Assembly (NCBI GenBank): GCA_036674765.1
Contig: JARVKI010000004.1
Location: forward strand, 806,001 to 870,000
Source of the DNA: Seiridium cupressi
Taxonomy: Eukaryota; Ascomycota; Sordariomycetes; Amphisphaeriales; Sporocadaceae
Reading direction: 5' to 3'
Length of the DNA stretch: 64,000 bases
In this document: positions 23,915 through 34,554 of the stretch, one piece after another
Numbering within the stretch: position 1 is the stretch's first letter
Layout: every line of letters begins with the position of its first letter
Translations under genes and position numbers: made by a program
The notes under the pieces: generated by a model
Told to the model about the DNA's origin: nothing
Databases searched by the model: none
Seen by the model: only the letters and a program-made list of their open reading frames with translations

Positions 23915-26404
23915 ATGAGTGGAGATCGCACGACAACCAGGCATGAGCCACCGTCTCCCTCGCAACCATATATACTTCTGCTAATGACGGGAAAATAGCT
24001 TTGGTGACCCAAACGCTCAGCCTCCGACGCCGAGACAAACGCCGACTTCAGCAGTCTTCCCGAGTCCCCTCTTCGAAACCCCTCGGAATAACCAAGGTTC
24101 CTTCGAAGGATTGGGTGGCACCCCTCGATTTGCAGAAGAGTACTCTGTCTTCAACACTACACCTGGCAATCTTCAAGGCCAATTCCCTGACGCTTCGGCC
24201 TCTACTCCGTACCAGCTGTCAGTTGGGCAAAAGAGACCTTTATTCGGTGGTGATATTGCCGCTCAAATCGCAACCCATGTCAACCACTTCTCGCCAAACA
24301 CAAACCTACCTCTACCGCCTGTTGATCCATCCAGGCAACTGCTCTCGTCTCCGGGGCCCTTAGCAACAGGCTTTGATCAGAAAGACCGGACTCCTTCATT
24401 TGGTTCACAGGACCGCTCGATTAAGAAGGCGAGGCAAACTTTGGAGGAAACCAAGGCGCAGCAGACGCTGACGCCTCCGCCAACCGCACACAAGGGGGCG
24501 CGGAAGCTCGCCCCGAAGCTACAGATGAACACAATGCAAAATGAAGAGAGCTACCCACCGGGGTTTGTGCTGGGCACGCCGCAGCAGGGCGGTATGCCAA
24601 ACTTCGTCACGACACCAACAGACATGTTTGGTTACCCCTTGTCGGCGCCCGCAACAGCTCCTGTTTTTACCGACACTCGGCCTTTTTGGGACAATGACAC
24701 AAGTATGAACGGCATGGACTATGATTTTAACGTCGCCAGCGCCGCCATGTTCCAATCGCAGGGCCATAGACCCATGACTTCGTTGGACTGGGGTAGAACT
24801 AATGAGATGTTCCAAGAGACAAACATGATTTCACAACAGCAACTTCCAACTCAGGAAAATGGGTTGCCTTCACGACGAGAACGGCCGCTGGCACCTAAAC
24901 CCACCCCATCTGCACCACCCTTTCTTGAGACGGGTGCTCAGGATACGTCGATGTTTGGAACCTCATTTGTTGCCCCGATGGATAATACGTTTGGCCTGAT
25001 GAATCAAACCGGAGTTGTCGACCCTGGGCTTCTGTTCAGCAGGCCGCAATCATCAGCTTTGGAGCCGGCAACCATCGATCCTATGGCACAACCTCCAGCG
25101 TCGGTTCAGCCGATGTCCCAGCCGGCGCCTGTGCCGATTGCGCCTAAACCAACTCAAAACAGCGAGATCCGCAGGACCTTGAGCAACAAGGAGATTACTG
25201 TGAGCAGGAAGTTGGACCGGATTGCTGCAAGCTCGCCTATCAAGTCCAGCGCACGCCCAGGCTTGTCACGGAGTTTTAGTGAGAATAAGGGCAGGAAAAA
25301 TGCCCATAGAGCGTCGTTACCGGCCCTGGCCCCTGCAGCGAGGCCGCTCCCCCAACAATCAAGTGGGAGCCGCCCCAGCTCTTCTCGGGCCAATGGTAGA
25401 ACATCGCCCCTGAAGAATCACCATCGGCTTTCGAGCTTGAGTTCGATACCTGAAACCGTCACCCCGAAGACGAAGACTGCCGTCAAATTTACTATCGACT
25501 CACATGGCCGAGCTAGAGCAGAGACTACCATGGTGGCCCTGAGTGACGATGATAATCCAACCCCCACAGCTATCAGAAGCAGAAAGGAGGCAAGACCCGT
25601 GAGCAGGGGCTGGAATTCTTCTGGTGGTGAGGACGAGTCGTCCGAAGATGACGATCCCATCATTATCCCCAGCAGAAATGCGTCTTTCGCGCTTCCTGAT
25701 CCGAACAAACCACCCAGCAAAAATCGATCCTTTGCTCTTCCGGATCCAAACAAGCCGACTTCTGCCCACCCGTTTCACACTTCGCGTCGAAGCATAAGCG
25801 AGCAAAGCACTAGCAGCCTTGGCATTTATTACAATGAGCCGAGTCTAATTGTGGGCGACGCTGATAGTGAGGCCGAAACCGAGGTGCAGGAAGCACCCGG
25901 CAGCCGGGGCGATGCGGCCAGCGAGCTGCGGAAAGTAGTGCAGGACCGTCAAAAACGGGCTTCCTCGAACACTAATCATTTTTATGTGCCTGGACCACGA
26001 AGCACGGCTTCCACTTTGTCTCCTGCTTCACTTACCGAAGCTAGTCTTCCTACGCCTTCCAGCCATGGAAGCTCGATCAGGTGTGTTTGCAGACGTGTCG
26101 AAGGCCCTCGTAACAGCGATGGCTTTATGATACAATGGTAAGTTACCTTGTGGTCCCCCAGCTCCCAGTCAGTGTCTGATGCTAAGTACGTTGCAGCGAA
26201 TCCTGTGAACACTGGCTGCACGGAAAATGCGCAAATATCGAGAGGGATGATATTCCCAGCGTCTATATTTGCGCGTTTTGTGGCGACACACCAAACGCTC
26301 ACGGTCTCCGAGGACGACAAAGTGGAAGGACCAATGCGGGAGGACCATCTCGCAAGTCAGCCGCATCGCCGTTGGCACATAAATCATTCAAGTCATTCAG
26401 GTGA
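23915..26404 (+). CDS. PHD-finger protein
   Basis: Three exons, 23915-23940, 23999-26137 and 26197-26404 (790 aa). The C-terminal PHD finger (about residues 704-752) is complete only after removing the 59-nt second intron. It has the Cys4-His-Cys3 order: CVC, then WCESCEHWLHGKC, then ICAFC. PHD fingers of this type usually read histone H3 tails, so a chromatin role in the nucleus is likely. The rest is disordered with basic and Ser/Pro-rich stretches and a near-repeat of FALPDPNKP (twice, near 25690 and 25735). The first exon (MSGDRTTTS) requires a GC-AG intron at 23941-23998, supported by a good GCTAATGAC branch site and by frame continuity; the next in-frame ATG would cost about 170 residues. 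Confidence 0.82.
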
Positions 26405-27086
26405 TGGTCGAATCGCAGTAGCATAAAAATCTACGTTTGGATCAGTTAGAAGGGGGAATGAAGCGTTCAGCATGGGGAAAGGCGTCTTACACTATAGATA
26501 ATGGCCGTCCAAACGGGAGCAACAGCTTAGCTGGGGATTTGATGCACATATGATACCCTAATACGCTAACAGATAATGATCAACAATAGCAACGAGAGAT
26601 GTCAGATAATGAACTAGGTTATGCTGATACGGCCTCTGAAGTGATGATCTTCTCTTTTTCTGCTTTCGAGTGTTCGGTTCGCATTATGCTGGGATATAGT
26701 TGGCTTTGTCGGTATTTTGGGGAAGCCCCTGCTCGTTATAGCGGTTTGGCACAGCCAATGGAAAACGAGTTGGATAGAACCACTATCCATAGACGAGACT
26801 CACTCAACCCCATCTGCACGTCGAGGACAAACCGAGCCACGCGCCATGGAAAGACATTCTTTTGGATATTATTCTTATCGATAGCGCATCTATTCCGTAT
26901 TCTAGGCTAAAGGTTGTGCAGCACTCCGATCTCGGTTTGGTGGGGTTAGCCCAATTGACCTTGACCGAACGCGGGGCACCAAGTACAACAAAATCCCGGC
27001 CAGCTTTCACAACGTTATCTTCCCTCTCGTTTGCCCTTCTTTTGTAGTCACTGGAACCAGATCATTGGACGATAGATTTATTGGAA
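26405..27086. promoter_or_regulatory. Upstream region of the IPMDH gene
   Basis: 682 bp between the PHD-finger gene and the isopropylmalate dehydrogenase. I looked for the Leu3-type element CCGGNNCCGG and did not find it; only one CCGG occurs, near 26997. A moderately AT-rich stretch spans about 26450-26700. Confidence 0.4.
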
Positions 27087-28430
27087 ATGGCCTCTCACAA
27101 TATTGTAGTCTTTGGCGGTGACCACTGCGGCCCTGAGGTGAGCTCTAATGACGTCAATCGCAAGCTCGGAGCTTTCGCTAACACCAACAATATAGGTTGT
27201 GGCCGAGGCTGTCAAGGTATAACATACATATGATTCCCGAGACACCAGAAACTGGGAGCTCTTCTGACCATGGGACGTAGGTCCTGAAAGCGATTGAGAG
27301 CCACAGCTCAGACTCCGTCAAGTTCAATCTCCAAGATCATCTCCTCGGTGGTGTAAGTAAACCCCACCATTTCTAGCCCATCGTGCCAATCTCTGCCCGC
27401 TCCCTGGTGGCGCTCTTCGTGATCTCTCCCCTTCCTCCCTAGCTCCCATACTGACGCTAGCCACCCAAAGTGCTCGATCAATGCTTCCGGCACTCCCCTC
27501 ACTGACGAAGCCCTTACTGCCGCCAAGAACGCCGATGCTGTGCTTCTCGGCGCCATTGGAGGTCCCGAATGGGGCACTGGCGCCGTGCGTCCGGAACAGG
27601 GTCTGCTCAAGCTTCGCAAGGAGATGGGCACCTATGGAAACCTGCGACCCTGCTCATTTGCCTCTGACGCTCTCGTCGACTACTCACCCCTGAAGGCCGA
27701 CATCTGCCGCGGGACCGACTTCACCGTTGTACGTGAGCTGACTGGCGGTATCTACTTTGGAGAGAGGAAGGAAGACGATGGTGACGGAAACGCCTGGGAT
27801 ACGGAGCCGTACAGCCGCGCCGAGGTGGAACGCATCACCCGACTGGCCGCCAACTTGGCCCTGGCGCGCGACCCGCCGGCTAAGGTCTGGAGTCTGGACA
27901 AGGCGAACGTGCTAGCAACATCGAGGTTATGGAGGAAAGTTGTTTCCGAGGTGATGGCCAAAGAGTATCCCCAGCTGACGGTCGAGCACCAGCTCATCGA
28001 CAGCGCCGCCATGCTGATGGTCAAGAGCCCCAAAACACTCAACGGTGTTGTCGTCACCAGCAACCTCTTCGGCGACATCATCAGCGACGAGGCCAGCGTT
28101 ATCCCCGGTTCTATTGGCCTCCTCCCCAGCGCAAGTCTGAGCGGCATCCCCGACGGCAAGAGCAGATGCAATGGTATCTACGAGCCCATCCACGGTTCTG
28201 CCCCTGATATCTCCGGAAAGGGCATCGTAAATCCTATTGGCACGATTTTGTCGGTTGCCATGATGTGCCGGTACTCCCTAAGGCTGCCGAAGGAGGCCAC
28301 GGCCATTGAGGAGGCCGTCCGCAAGGTCATTGACAGCGGTGTGAGGACAAAGGACCTCGGTGGCTCGTCAGGCACCAAGGAGACTGGTGATGCTATTGTC
28401 GCCGAGCTGGTCAAGATCCTCAAGGGCTAA
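27087..28430 (+). CDS. leu2: 3-isopropylmalate dehydrogenase (leucine biosynthesis), divergent copy
   Basis: This enzyme oxidises and decarboxylates 3-isopropylmalate with NAD+ in leucine synthesis. Four exons: 27087-27137, 27196-27216 (a 21-nt micro-exon, VVAEAVK), 27281-27352 and 27471-28430 (367 aa, normal length). Seen: [11 protein letters not shown] at the N terminus, [17 protein letters not shown] across the third intron, [20 protein letters not shown] and [14 protein letters not shown] (substrate arginines and tyrosine), SLDKANVL (lysine), [10 protein letters not shown] (metal aspartates) and [16 protein letters not shown] (NAD site). All catalytic residues are present. Several positions differ from typical fungal Leu2, such as GGDHCGPE and the [19 protein letters not shown] loop, so it may be the second paralogue. 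No other leucine or secondary-metabolite gene is nearby. Confidence 0.93.
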
Positions 28431-30488
28431 GGATGGGCTCGTTATAAAGTAAATGCGACGGTTGCAGAAATCACCAGGGCGATGCGTTGCAGTGCATTTT
28501 GCAGCGAACATATTCATGTATTTAAGGGGATATCTGGTCGGGATACAGACCAATCAAAAGCGTCAAATACTAATGAGCACTGTTTTGATATCAGCGTCCC
28601 AAGTCTCGAATCAGATCGACTAGATGGATCGAGACTCGATCCTTGAATGAAACAGTCTTTCTATCTCACTTTACTTTGTCCTTTGACACGTTTGTAGATC
28701 AACCATCTAATTTTACACATGTTCGGGAAGATTCTCAACTCTGTATGGGATTTGGATCGTCAGGAGAATATGCTAACTTAGTACAGGCAGGCACTTCTGG
28801 ACCCACCCAATCACTGCTTGGGAACGTGACGGTTTCGGTGACTGGCCCTGATCATAGCAAATGACCTAACTCTGACTCGCGGCACCGTCCTTCTGAGGTC
28901 TCCTGCTAGACGAAAGCAAGCCCTAGCAACTTCGAGATCAAGAAGCCAGTTGATTTGACTTAAGTTGGCTGCCGTTTTCGGTTTGCGATAATAATTGTAG
29001 ATAATGACGGTGTAACGGACAAGATCTGAATCTCCGATTCCAACGAAGCAGGTTGGTTACCGCCACGGACAACCTCCCATTGTATACTCAGCTATGTCTA
29101 TCAGGCCCATGCGACGGTCAGCTAGAGCTAAGCCTAGTGTATCTAAAGCTTAACCTTCTATTTCCTGCCGGACTCGCAAACAAGCGATGGAATCTTGGCG
29201 TGCTTGTCATCCTAGGACTGTATCAGCATAATATTGGCCAATAGTGTTGACTGAGCTTCGGCTGCATTGCCTTATAGTATTAGTGGCGAACAGTCTGCTA
29301 CAAGGCTACTATGATGAGACTTGGGAAAGCTCTAGTTTTCCCGCCCGAGAACGCCTCATATCGTGCCAGTCTTACACGCCACCTCCCCGTCTTGATTGCA
29401 AACAATTTCATGTTGGGATAGCCATGGAAGGGGCAAAGAATGCCATAGACTCCCTCTCCGAGCTTGGGTTGTCTCTCAGACGGACTGAACGAGGCTAGAT
29501 GGAAGTAGTGGGGATGATGCCAAATTGGGCGTGAGCTAGAGCTGGGAGTTGTCTGCCAGTTGATCACGAGTAGGAGGTCAACTGCTCTACGGTGTAGCGG
29601 TGAATTTTCAACTGACTTTCTGGGGAATAGCATTTCAGATCCCCTCCGGGGGTGGTGTTCTACTGTCTGCCTAGGTAGTTTTATCGTTCTATCAAGCGGA
29701 CTAAGATAGACCATAAATGCACTGCTCGATCGCCGTATAGACAACTTTTACAGGCAAAAGAAAAAAAAAAAAAATTGAGGAAGAAGAAAATGAAGAAACA
29801 CCTATGAACTTGATAATAATAATAACCTGTATGCCACAGTACTAAAATGGTTCAAGAAAAGGTTTCCATATGTAATAGAAAACGTTGCTTTGTTAGTGTG
29901 ACATGCGCGGCCCTAAACTCCCTCACCCAGTCGAAATATGCGCATTACAAGAGTTGTCTGCCTACAACAACGTGCGCAGATCAAACATGCTCGCCGTTGC
30001 ATCACGCCGTGGACGGTCTGCTCTTCTGCGTGCGAAATGGTTACATCAAGTCTTGAAGCCGTCGTGCTTCGAGCTCATCCTCCAACACATCACATTCTTT
30101 CCAGCTACGAGCTGTATAGTAAGGCTATCTGAATTTTCTAGCTTTTCCCTTACCACGGAGGTTCCTCGTATACTACAATGTACGAGATTCGTTGGCCGTA
30201 GGTTTTCAGTGCAAATCTGGGTCACTGCCAGCATAGGAGAAAGTAGGACCACTCCTTGGGAGCATTGAAAGGGGGCGTCTACCGAAAACATGAATTTTGC
30301 CTTGATTCTAGCTGCGATTATGTAGATAATTAGCTCGTGTCAAACTCGGAAAAAATCCCCGTTGCTCGGCCCGTGTTCCTGAGGCATCTACAGGCTGTTG
30401 CTCCGGAGCAATCTGGCGGAAGGTTAATACCCCCCAATAGGTAACCATTCTTCCACGGTTCCAACAACCAAGTTGCGCGGTGGCCGAG
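28431..30488. other. Gene-poor stretch, about 2.1 kb
   Basis: No gene is supported. It includes an A14 run at 29761-29774 and a short AAT microsatellite around 29811-29825. Open frames of up to about 148 codons (29298-29744 minus, 29903-30268 plus) show no domain. Confidence 0.35.
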
Positions 30489-30526
30489 TGGTTAATTAAG
30501 ACTGGTGCACCAGTCTTAATTAACCA
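30489..30526. repeat. Perfect 38-bp palindrome
   Basis: The 19-base arm TGGTTAATTAAGACTGGTG is followed immediately by its exact reverse complement, with the centre between 30507 and 30508 and no spacer. The next outward pair (30488/30527) does not match. Just upstream, 30480-30491 carries a tRNA A-box-like TGGCCGAGTGG, and its inner part CCGAGTG recurs inverted near 30540-30546. I see no matching acceptor stem or B box, so this is not an intact tRNA. Confidence 0.9.
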
Positions 30527-30717
30527 TGACGGGCACCGTACACTCGGCTGGTTGGCAGACACAGCCCCGACCCCTGCGAGCAGGCCTCAATATGGTTCGC
30601 CCTGTTGAAGGGACCTGCAAGCGAGGTTGGGCCAGGCTGCAAAGAAATAGCAACGAAAACGTCGCCGCGCCAAAAGAGATTACCGTCAAACTTGAGGGGC
30701 GTTGAAGAGGGTTTCCC

Positions 30718-30776
30718 TCTTCTTCATTTTTATCTTTTATTTTTATTTTCCCCCCCCCTCTTCCTCCCCCACCTGC
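30718..30776 (+). repeat. Low-complexity polypyrimidine tract
   Basis: A run of T and C, interrupted by a few A, with a block of about ten consecutive C. It generates a spurious Glu/Lys/Gly-rich frame on the minus strand. No gene is inferred from it. Confidence 0.7.
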
Positions 30777-32117
30777 CTTCGTCATAGTAATTCTATCACA
30801 CTCTAGTAAGTTCGTGTTAGAAGTCGGGACTTCAAGCATAGTTGCGAATCTTTTTTCTTTTTCTTTTTCGTACTTCACATCCACATCAGGTCACTTTACC
30901 ATTTGGTTTCTAGGAACCACCATCCAAGGCTACACATAGTCACACTAATGCCAATAACCTCATTTATTGCTTTCCCCGGGGCCGCTATTAATACCTATCC
31001 ATGCTTTTAATTGACTCCCTTGCCCCATCGAGACGCAGATAAGCCACCGTGCTTTTTCGTCTGTCTCTTCTCTCCGCCACCAAAAAAGCTGTTATCGCTC
31101 GCATTTTTTTGCGTAGTGCACCGAAGCGTACAGGTCGCCATACTTGGCGATCGGCTTGTGAATGTTGTCATCATCCAAAGCTTCGTAGTTCTCGTCCTCC
31201 AAGTTCGCTGCTGGCGCGGCGGGCCGAATCATCCAGGTGGCGTACCAAAGGACGCCCGGCTCGAAAACCTGGGCCATTGGGTCTATTCTGCTAGTATCAC
31301 TGCATTATGTCTGGGGGAAGTGGGTTACACACTGAGCTTGGGAGTTATGGTATTGGTGTACATATTGTACGAGGTTGATACGTAGAATGTGCTAGGTTGG
31401 TGGTATGACCAAGTGCGGTAGTGGTGCAAAAATGGTGGTTGTTGCTAATCTTGCCGATGGATGTGTTTGCAAGAGATTATGAAGTTGCGTGAAGTAGATG
31501 TGTTCAAGTATGTCAGATGGGCATGCTTTTATATTGAGAGGCGGGCACAGAGACGTAGATGCAAGTCTGAGTTACTGTGAATGTAAAATCCTGGGCCTTC
31601 TTTGTTCTATTGTTAATTTAAGGATTTAACAGACCCCTCAAGTAAATTTAAAGACGTAAACAATCCCCGAATTCACTTGTGGAAGAGTGGATATCTTAAA
31701 CAATGGTGAAGGTAGGTGTCTCACATATGAGGTGTGGTGTCAAAACTGCAACGAACAATCCATAGTTTTGTCTTACGCGTCAGGCTTGACAGCGCATCCA
31801 TTTATACGTAGCTGACTTTGCGGACTCAAACGTAGCACAATGAACAAACTATGATTTATCAAAAGCAACAACATAACAATGGCAGTATGAAGTATTTTCC
31901 AAATTCTCACTCCAAAACTGGTCTTGAACAATGGTGAGCCGGCTGCTGGCAAAATCCACGATATCTGCTTGTTCATTACATTCTATTTCCCCAATGTTAA
32001 TTTGTACGTTCACCCTTAATCTCAATAGAGAACCCCCCCCAGTAGTTCAAAGGAAAAGGCTCGTGATTGTTTGGGGTCATAAACGCCGAAATCTTCTTGT
32101 GTCATAATAAGTAGGCT
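30777..32117. other. Gene-poor stretch, about 1.3 kb
   Basis: Apart from the small candidate at 31092-31277, nothing coding is supported. 31600-32000 is AT-rich, and a short run of C residues lies near 32030. Confidence 0.35.
31092..31277 (-). CDS. Small candidate protein or exon fragment
   Basis: A 61-codon frame starts MAQVFEPGVLWYATW and contains the acidic segment NLEDENYEALDDDNIHKPIA. Third codon positions in the acidic part are mostly G or C, unlike the surrounding AT-richer DNA, which suggests real coding history. An in-frame stop lies just upstream of the ATG. A potential donor (GTGCAC) follows GDLYAS, so the last residues may be intronic and further exons may exist. I do not recognise the family. 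Confidence 0.33.
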   Translation of the reverse strand: MAQVFEPGVLWYATWMIRPAAPAANLEDENYEALDDDNIHKPIAKYGDLYASVHYAKKCER

Positions 32118-32531
32118 CTAAGATTTCCGGCGTAGAGTCTCTGGTGGCTCGCTTTTGGTGCTCTCCGTTTGAGTAACTTGGCCTCTTGTCCTGTCATCCT
32201 TCACAACATTTTGTGGCGTACTTGAAGGGAGCCAAGGTTTGCCAGGTTCGAAAGGTGGCGCTTTGGGATCTATAACGTTAATTAGCCTTAGCGCATGCCG
32301 AGTATAGAACAAAAGTCACCTACCAAGTTTTGACTTGGAAATGTCGGTGACCTTTTCACCAGACATCTTTGGTAGGTTCTTGTAAATTTCGATGTCGATA
32401 GGTGTCGATAGGTGGATACTTCTGAAGATGCGACGGAACTTTGTATCGTGAATCTTTCCTTTCCTGATTGATGTTGTATTTGCAGACACGCGAAATATTG
32501 GCTGAGGAATAAGAGACGAACATGCTTCCAT
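32118..32531 (-). CDS. Small two-exon orphan protein (119 aa)
   Basis: Exon 1 is 32531-32324 and exon 2 is 32269-32118. The 54-nt intron has donor GTAGGT, a strong branch GGCTAATTAAC and acceptor TATAG, and the join keeps the frame (SKSKLDPKAPPFEPG). The protein is basic and hydrophilic: a Ser/Arg/Lys-rich N-terminal half (SIRKGKIHDTKFRRIFRSI) and a Pro/Thr/Ser-rich C-terminal half ending ETLRRKS. No signal peptide or membrane segment is clear. The N terminus could be a mitochondrial presequence, but that is weak. No family is recognised. It stands alone in a gene-poor, AT-rich stretch and may be lineage-specific. Confidence 0.5.
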
Positions 32532-33784
32532 TTATAATACAAGGTAAAGAGTCTGTATTGCTATTTGTGTCGGTCTAACTGTGTGTAACATTAATGATTC
32601 ACAAGTTTTGTTGGTCTAAGAATGTGTCAGCTATCGGAGACTCTTGTCACTCAAAAGTGCGCATTAAACTAGTCACATGTGAGTAAATTACATTGCAGGA
32701 CATATCTAGACTCAGATGGCAACCAAACTATGGAAAAATATCGTGCAAGGGACCTATAGTTTTGGTCATAACGAGAGAAAGTCAATTAGAGCATTTCTTG
32801 CATCTTGAAGGAAGTCCTAGTCCGCCATAGTAACTCGTGCTGCTGTGACCCCGTCGCGCATTGTACTACTACAACTATTGCACACAGATTCCGTTTAGGA
32901 TTTTCTCCAGAACTCCGGATTGGTGCTTGAAAACAGGTCGCCACATGCTAAGTAACAAACTATTCCAATATGGTCGAAAGTTGCCCCTCCCCCTAATTTT
33001 CTCATTCATCGTATTTGAGAAACTCTTACCCAGCGGGACCATCCCAAAAAGTAGTTGTTACTTCCCCAGTCTTGTATTCAATGTGTCTAGTGAGCCTCCG
33101 AGGACGTGGGACGAAGTGTATGCAAGAGGTTCGAGAGGAATTGTTATTAGTCTCACCCTTGAGCTGGCCCCAGGATACATCATCATAAATAGTCAGCTTG
33201 GGGGATTTTCTGGGAGAGTAGCTTCAGAGTTTGATAGCCATTGAAGGCTAGTAAAGAGATAAACAGCTCCTCGCCAAAAGGAAAATCGACCCATCACGGG
33301 TTATTGTACCTGAAAACGGGGGTCTGCACTCCTTGCTCTTCAATGTCTTACTTGGTTTCATCAGTGGTGGAAAATGATTAATATGTGCCTGAGGCCCAGT
33401 TGTGTGGTGCTGAAGGTGGACTCTGGCCTAAGCAGCAATATAATATGCCGCGTTTGTACCCGCTCTCGTCCAATATATCGGCTTTTGCCAGCCCCCCACC
33501 TCTTTGAGGCACTCTTCCATTCGTGCGTTTCCTAAAGTCTTTGTTTTGGCGGTCTGAATTCTGCCACTTGGTTATAACTTCATCACAATCCAATTCGCCT
33601 CAGGTATAGCTGGTAACAAAAGCAGCCCACCCCTCGCAAGTTTGTAACCTTCGACGATTGCCCCAACCACAAACGGATCCGACGACAAACACAACAAAAG
33701 TTTCGTGTGATTCACATCAACCTCTTTTCTCGTCGCCTTCATTTTTTTTGCCTCTAAGAAAACGAATCTTGACGACACAACAAG
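32532..33784. other. Intergenic, 1.25 kb
   Basis: It holds the promoter of the PAM2-motif gene, C/A-rich near its start. A 127-codon plus-strand frame at 32861-33244 has no recognisable domain and is not called. Confidence 0.4.
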
Positions 33785-34554
33785 ATGGCTGGTCACACTT
33801 TTGATTCTGCTGTTGACAACGAGGCTCGTGAGCGCCAAGCAGAGGAGCAGTTTGTTGGTGAGAACATTCTTGTGACATTTTCCTCATCAAACTTTGAATT
33901 TTAGCTGACCACTGCTCCAACGTCATAGAACGCACTCGAACACAAACTGAGATCGAGCTCTTGGAGGCTTCGCACCGCTTTCTCAGGCAGTTCTCCCTCA
34001 ACCCTTTTGCTGGTACCAAGATGAAGGGTCACGCTGTTGGTGCTGCCAGCGGCAAGGAGCAGTCTGCTGCTGGAGCTGATGCCCAGAAGCAGGTCGCCGC
34101 TACTGTTGACGAGGCTTCCACTGACGCCGACATCAATCATGTCAGCTCATCCTCCGGTACCCAAGCTCCTAACACCACTCCCGTCGCCACTCGTGTTGCC
34201 ACTCCTGTCGCTACTACTCCCGAGCGAGAGACCAATGTGGCAGAGTCGCCCGTCAAGATCATCACTGAGAAGGCCCCGTTCAAGTTCAGTAAGTCACGTT
34301 ACATTTACTACGCCGAATAAGAAATCACACCACTAACAATGCCGAAAGACCCCGAGGCCAAGGAATTCGTTCCAGACTCTAACCTGGTCGTCACGCCTTG
34401 GGGTATCCTGCCTCGCAACAAGGCACTGCTTCCCCACCAACGCGATTCGGTCGAGCCTTACGATCCCAAGACCAACGAGGGCTACCACGAGTTCTACACT
34501 CACCTCATGGACGGCTTCCACTCTCAGGACAAGGACGCCTCACGTTGGGAGTAA
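33785..34554 (+). CDS. Small PAM2-motif protein (predicted poly(A)-binding-protein ligand)
   Basis: Three exons, 33785-33857, 33929-34288 and 34349-34554 (212 aa). The splice between exons 2 and 3 (branch CACTAACAAT, acceptor GAAAG) creates FKFNPEAKEFVP, which matches the PAM2 consensus (L/F-N-x-x-A-x-x-F-x-P) seen in Paip2, ataxin-2 and Tob. PAM2 peptides bind the MLLE domain of cytoplasmic poly(A)-binding protein, so a role in mRNA translation or turnover is likely. The N-terminal 50 residues are charged and probably helical (RTRTQTEIELLEASHRFLRQ). The middle is disordered and Ala/Thr/Val-rich, and the end carries GYHEFYTHLMDGFHSQDKD. Exon 2 has a second in-frame acceptor at 33904, which would add eight residues. 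No catalytic domain is present. Confidence 0.8.

Noticed and set aside
30473..30610. tRNA gene starting near the palindrome
   Set aside because: An A-box-like sequence exists, but there is no pairing acceptor stem, no anticodon arm and no proper B box; GGTTCGCCC near 30595 is too weak.
30516..30884. 122-codon minus-strand frame over the polypyrimidine tract
   Set aside because: Its Lys/Glu/Gly runs come from low-complexity DNA; no domain or conserved segment is visible.
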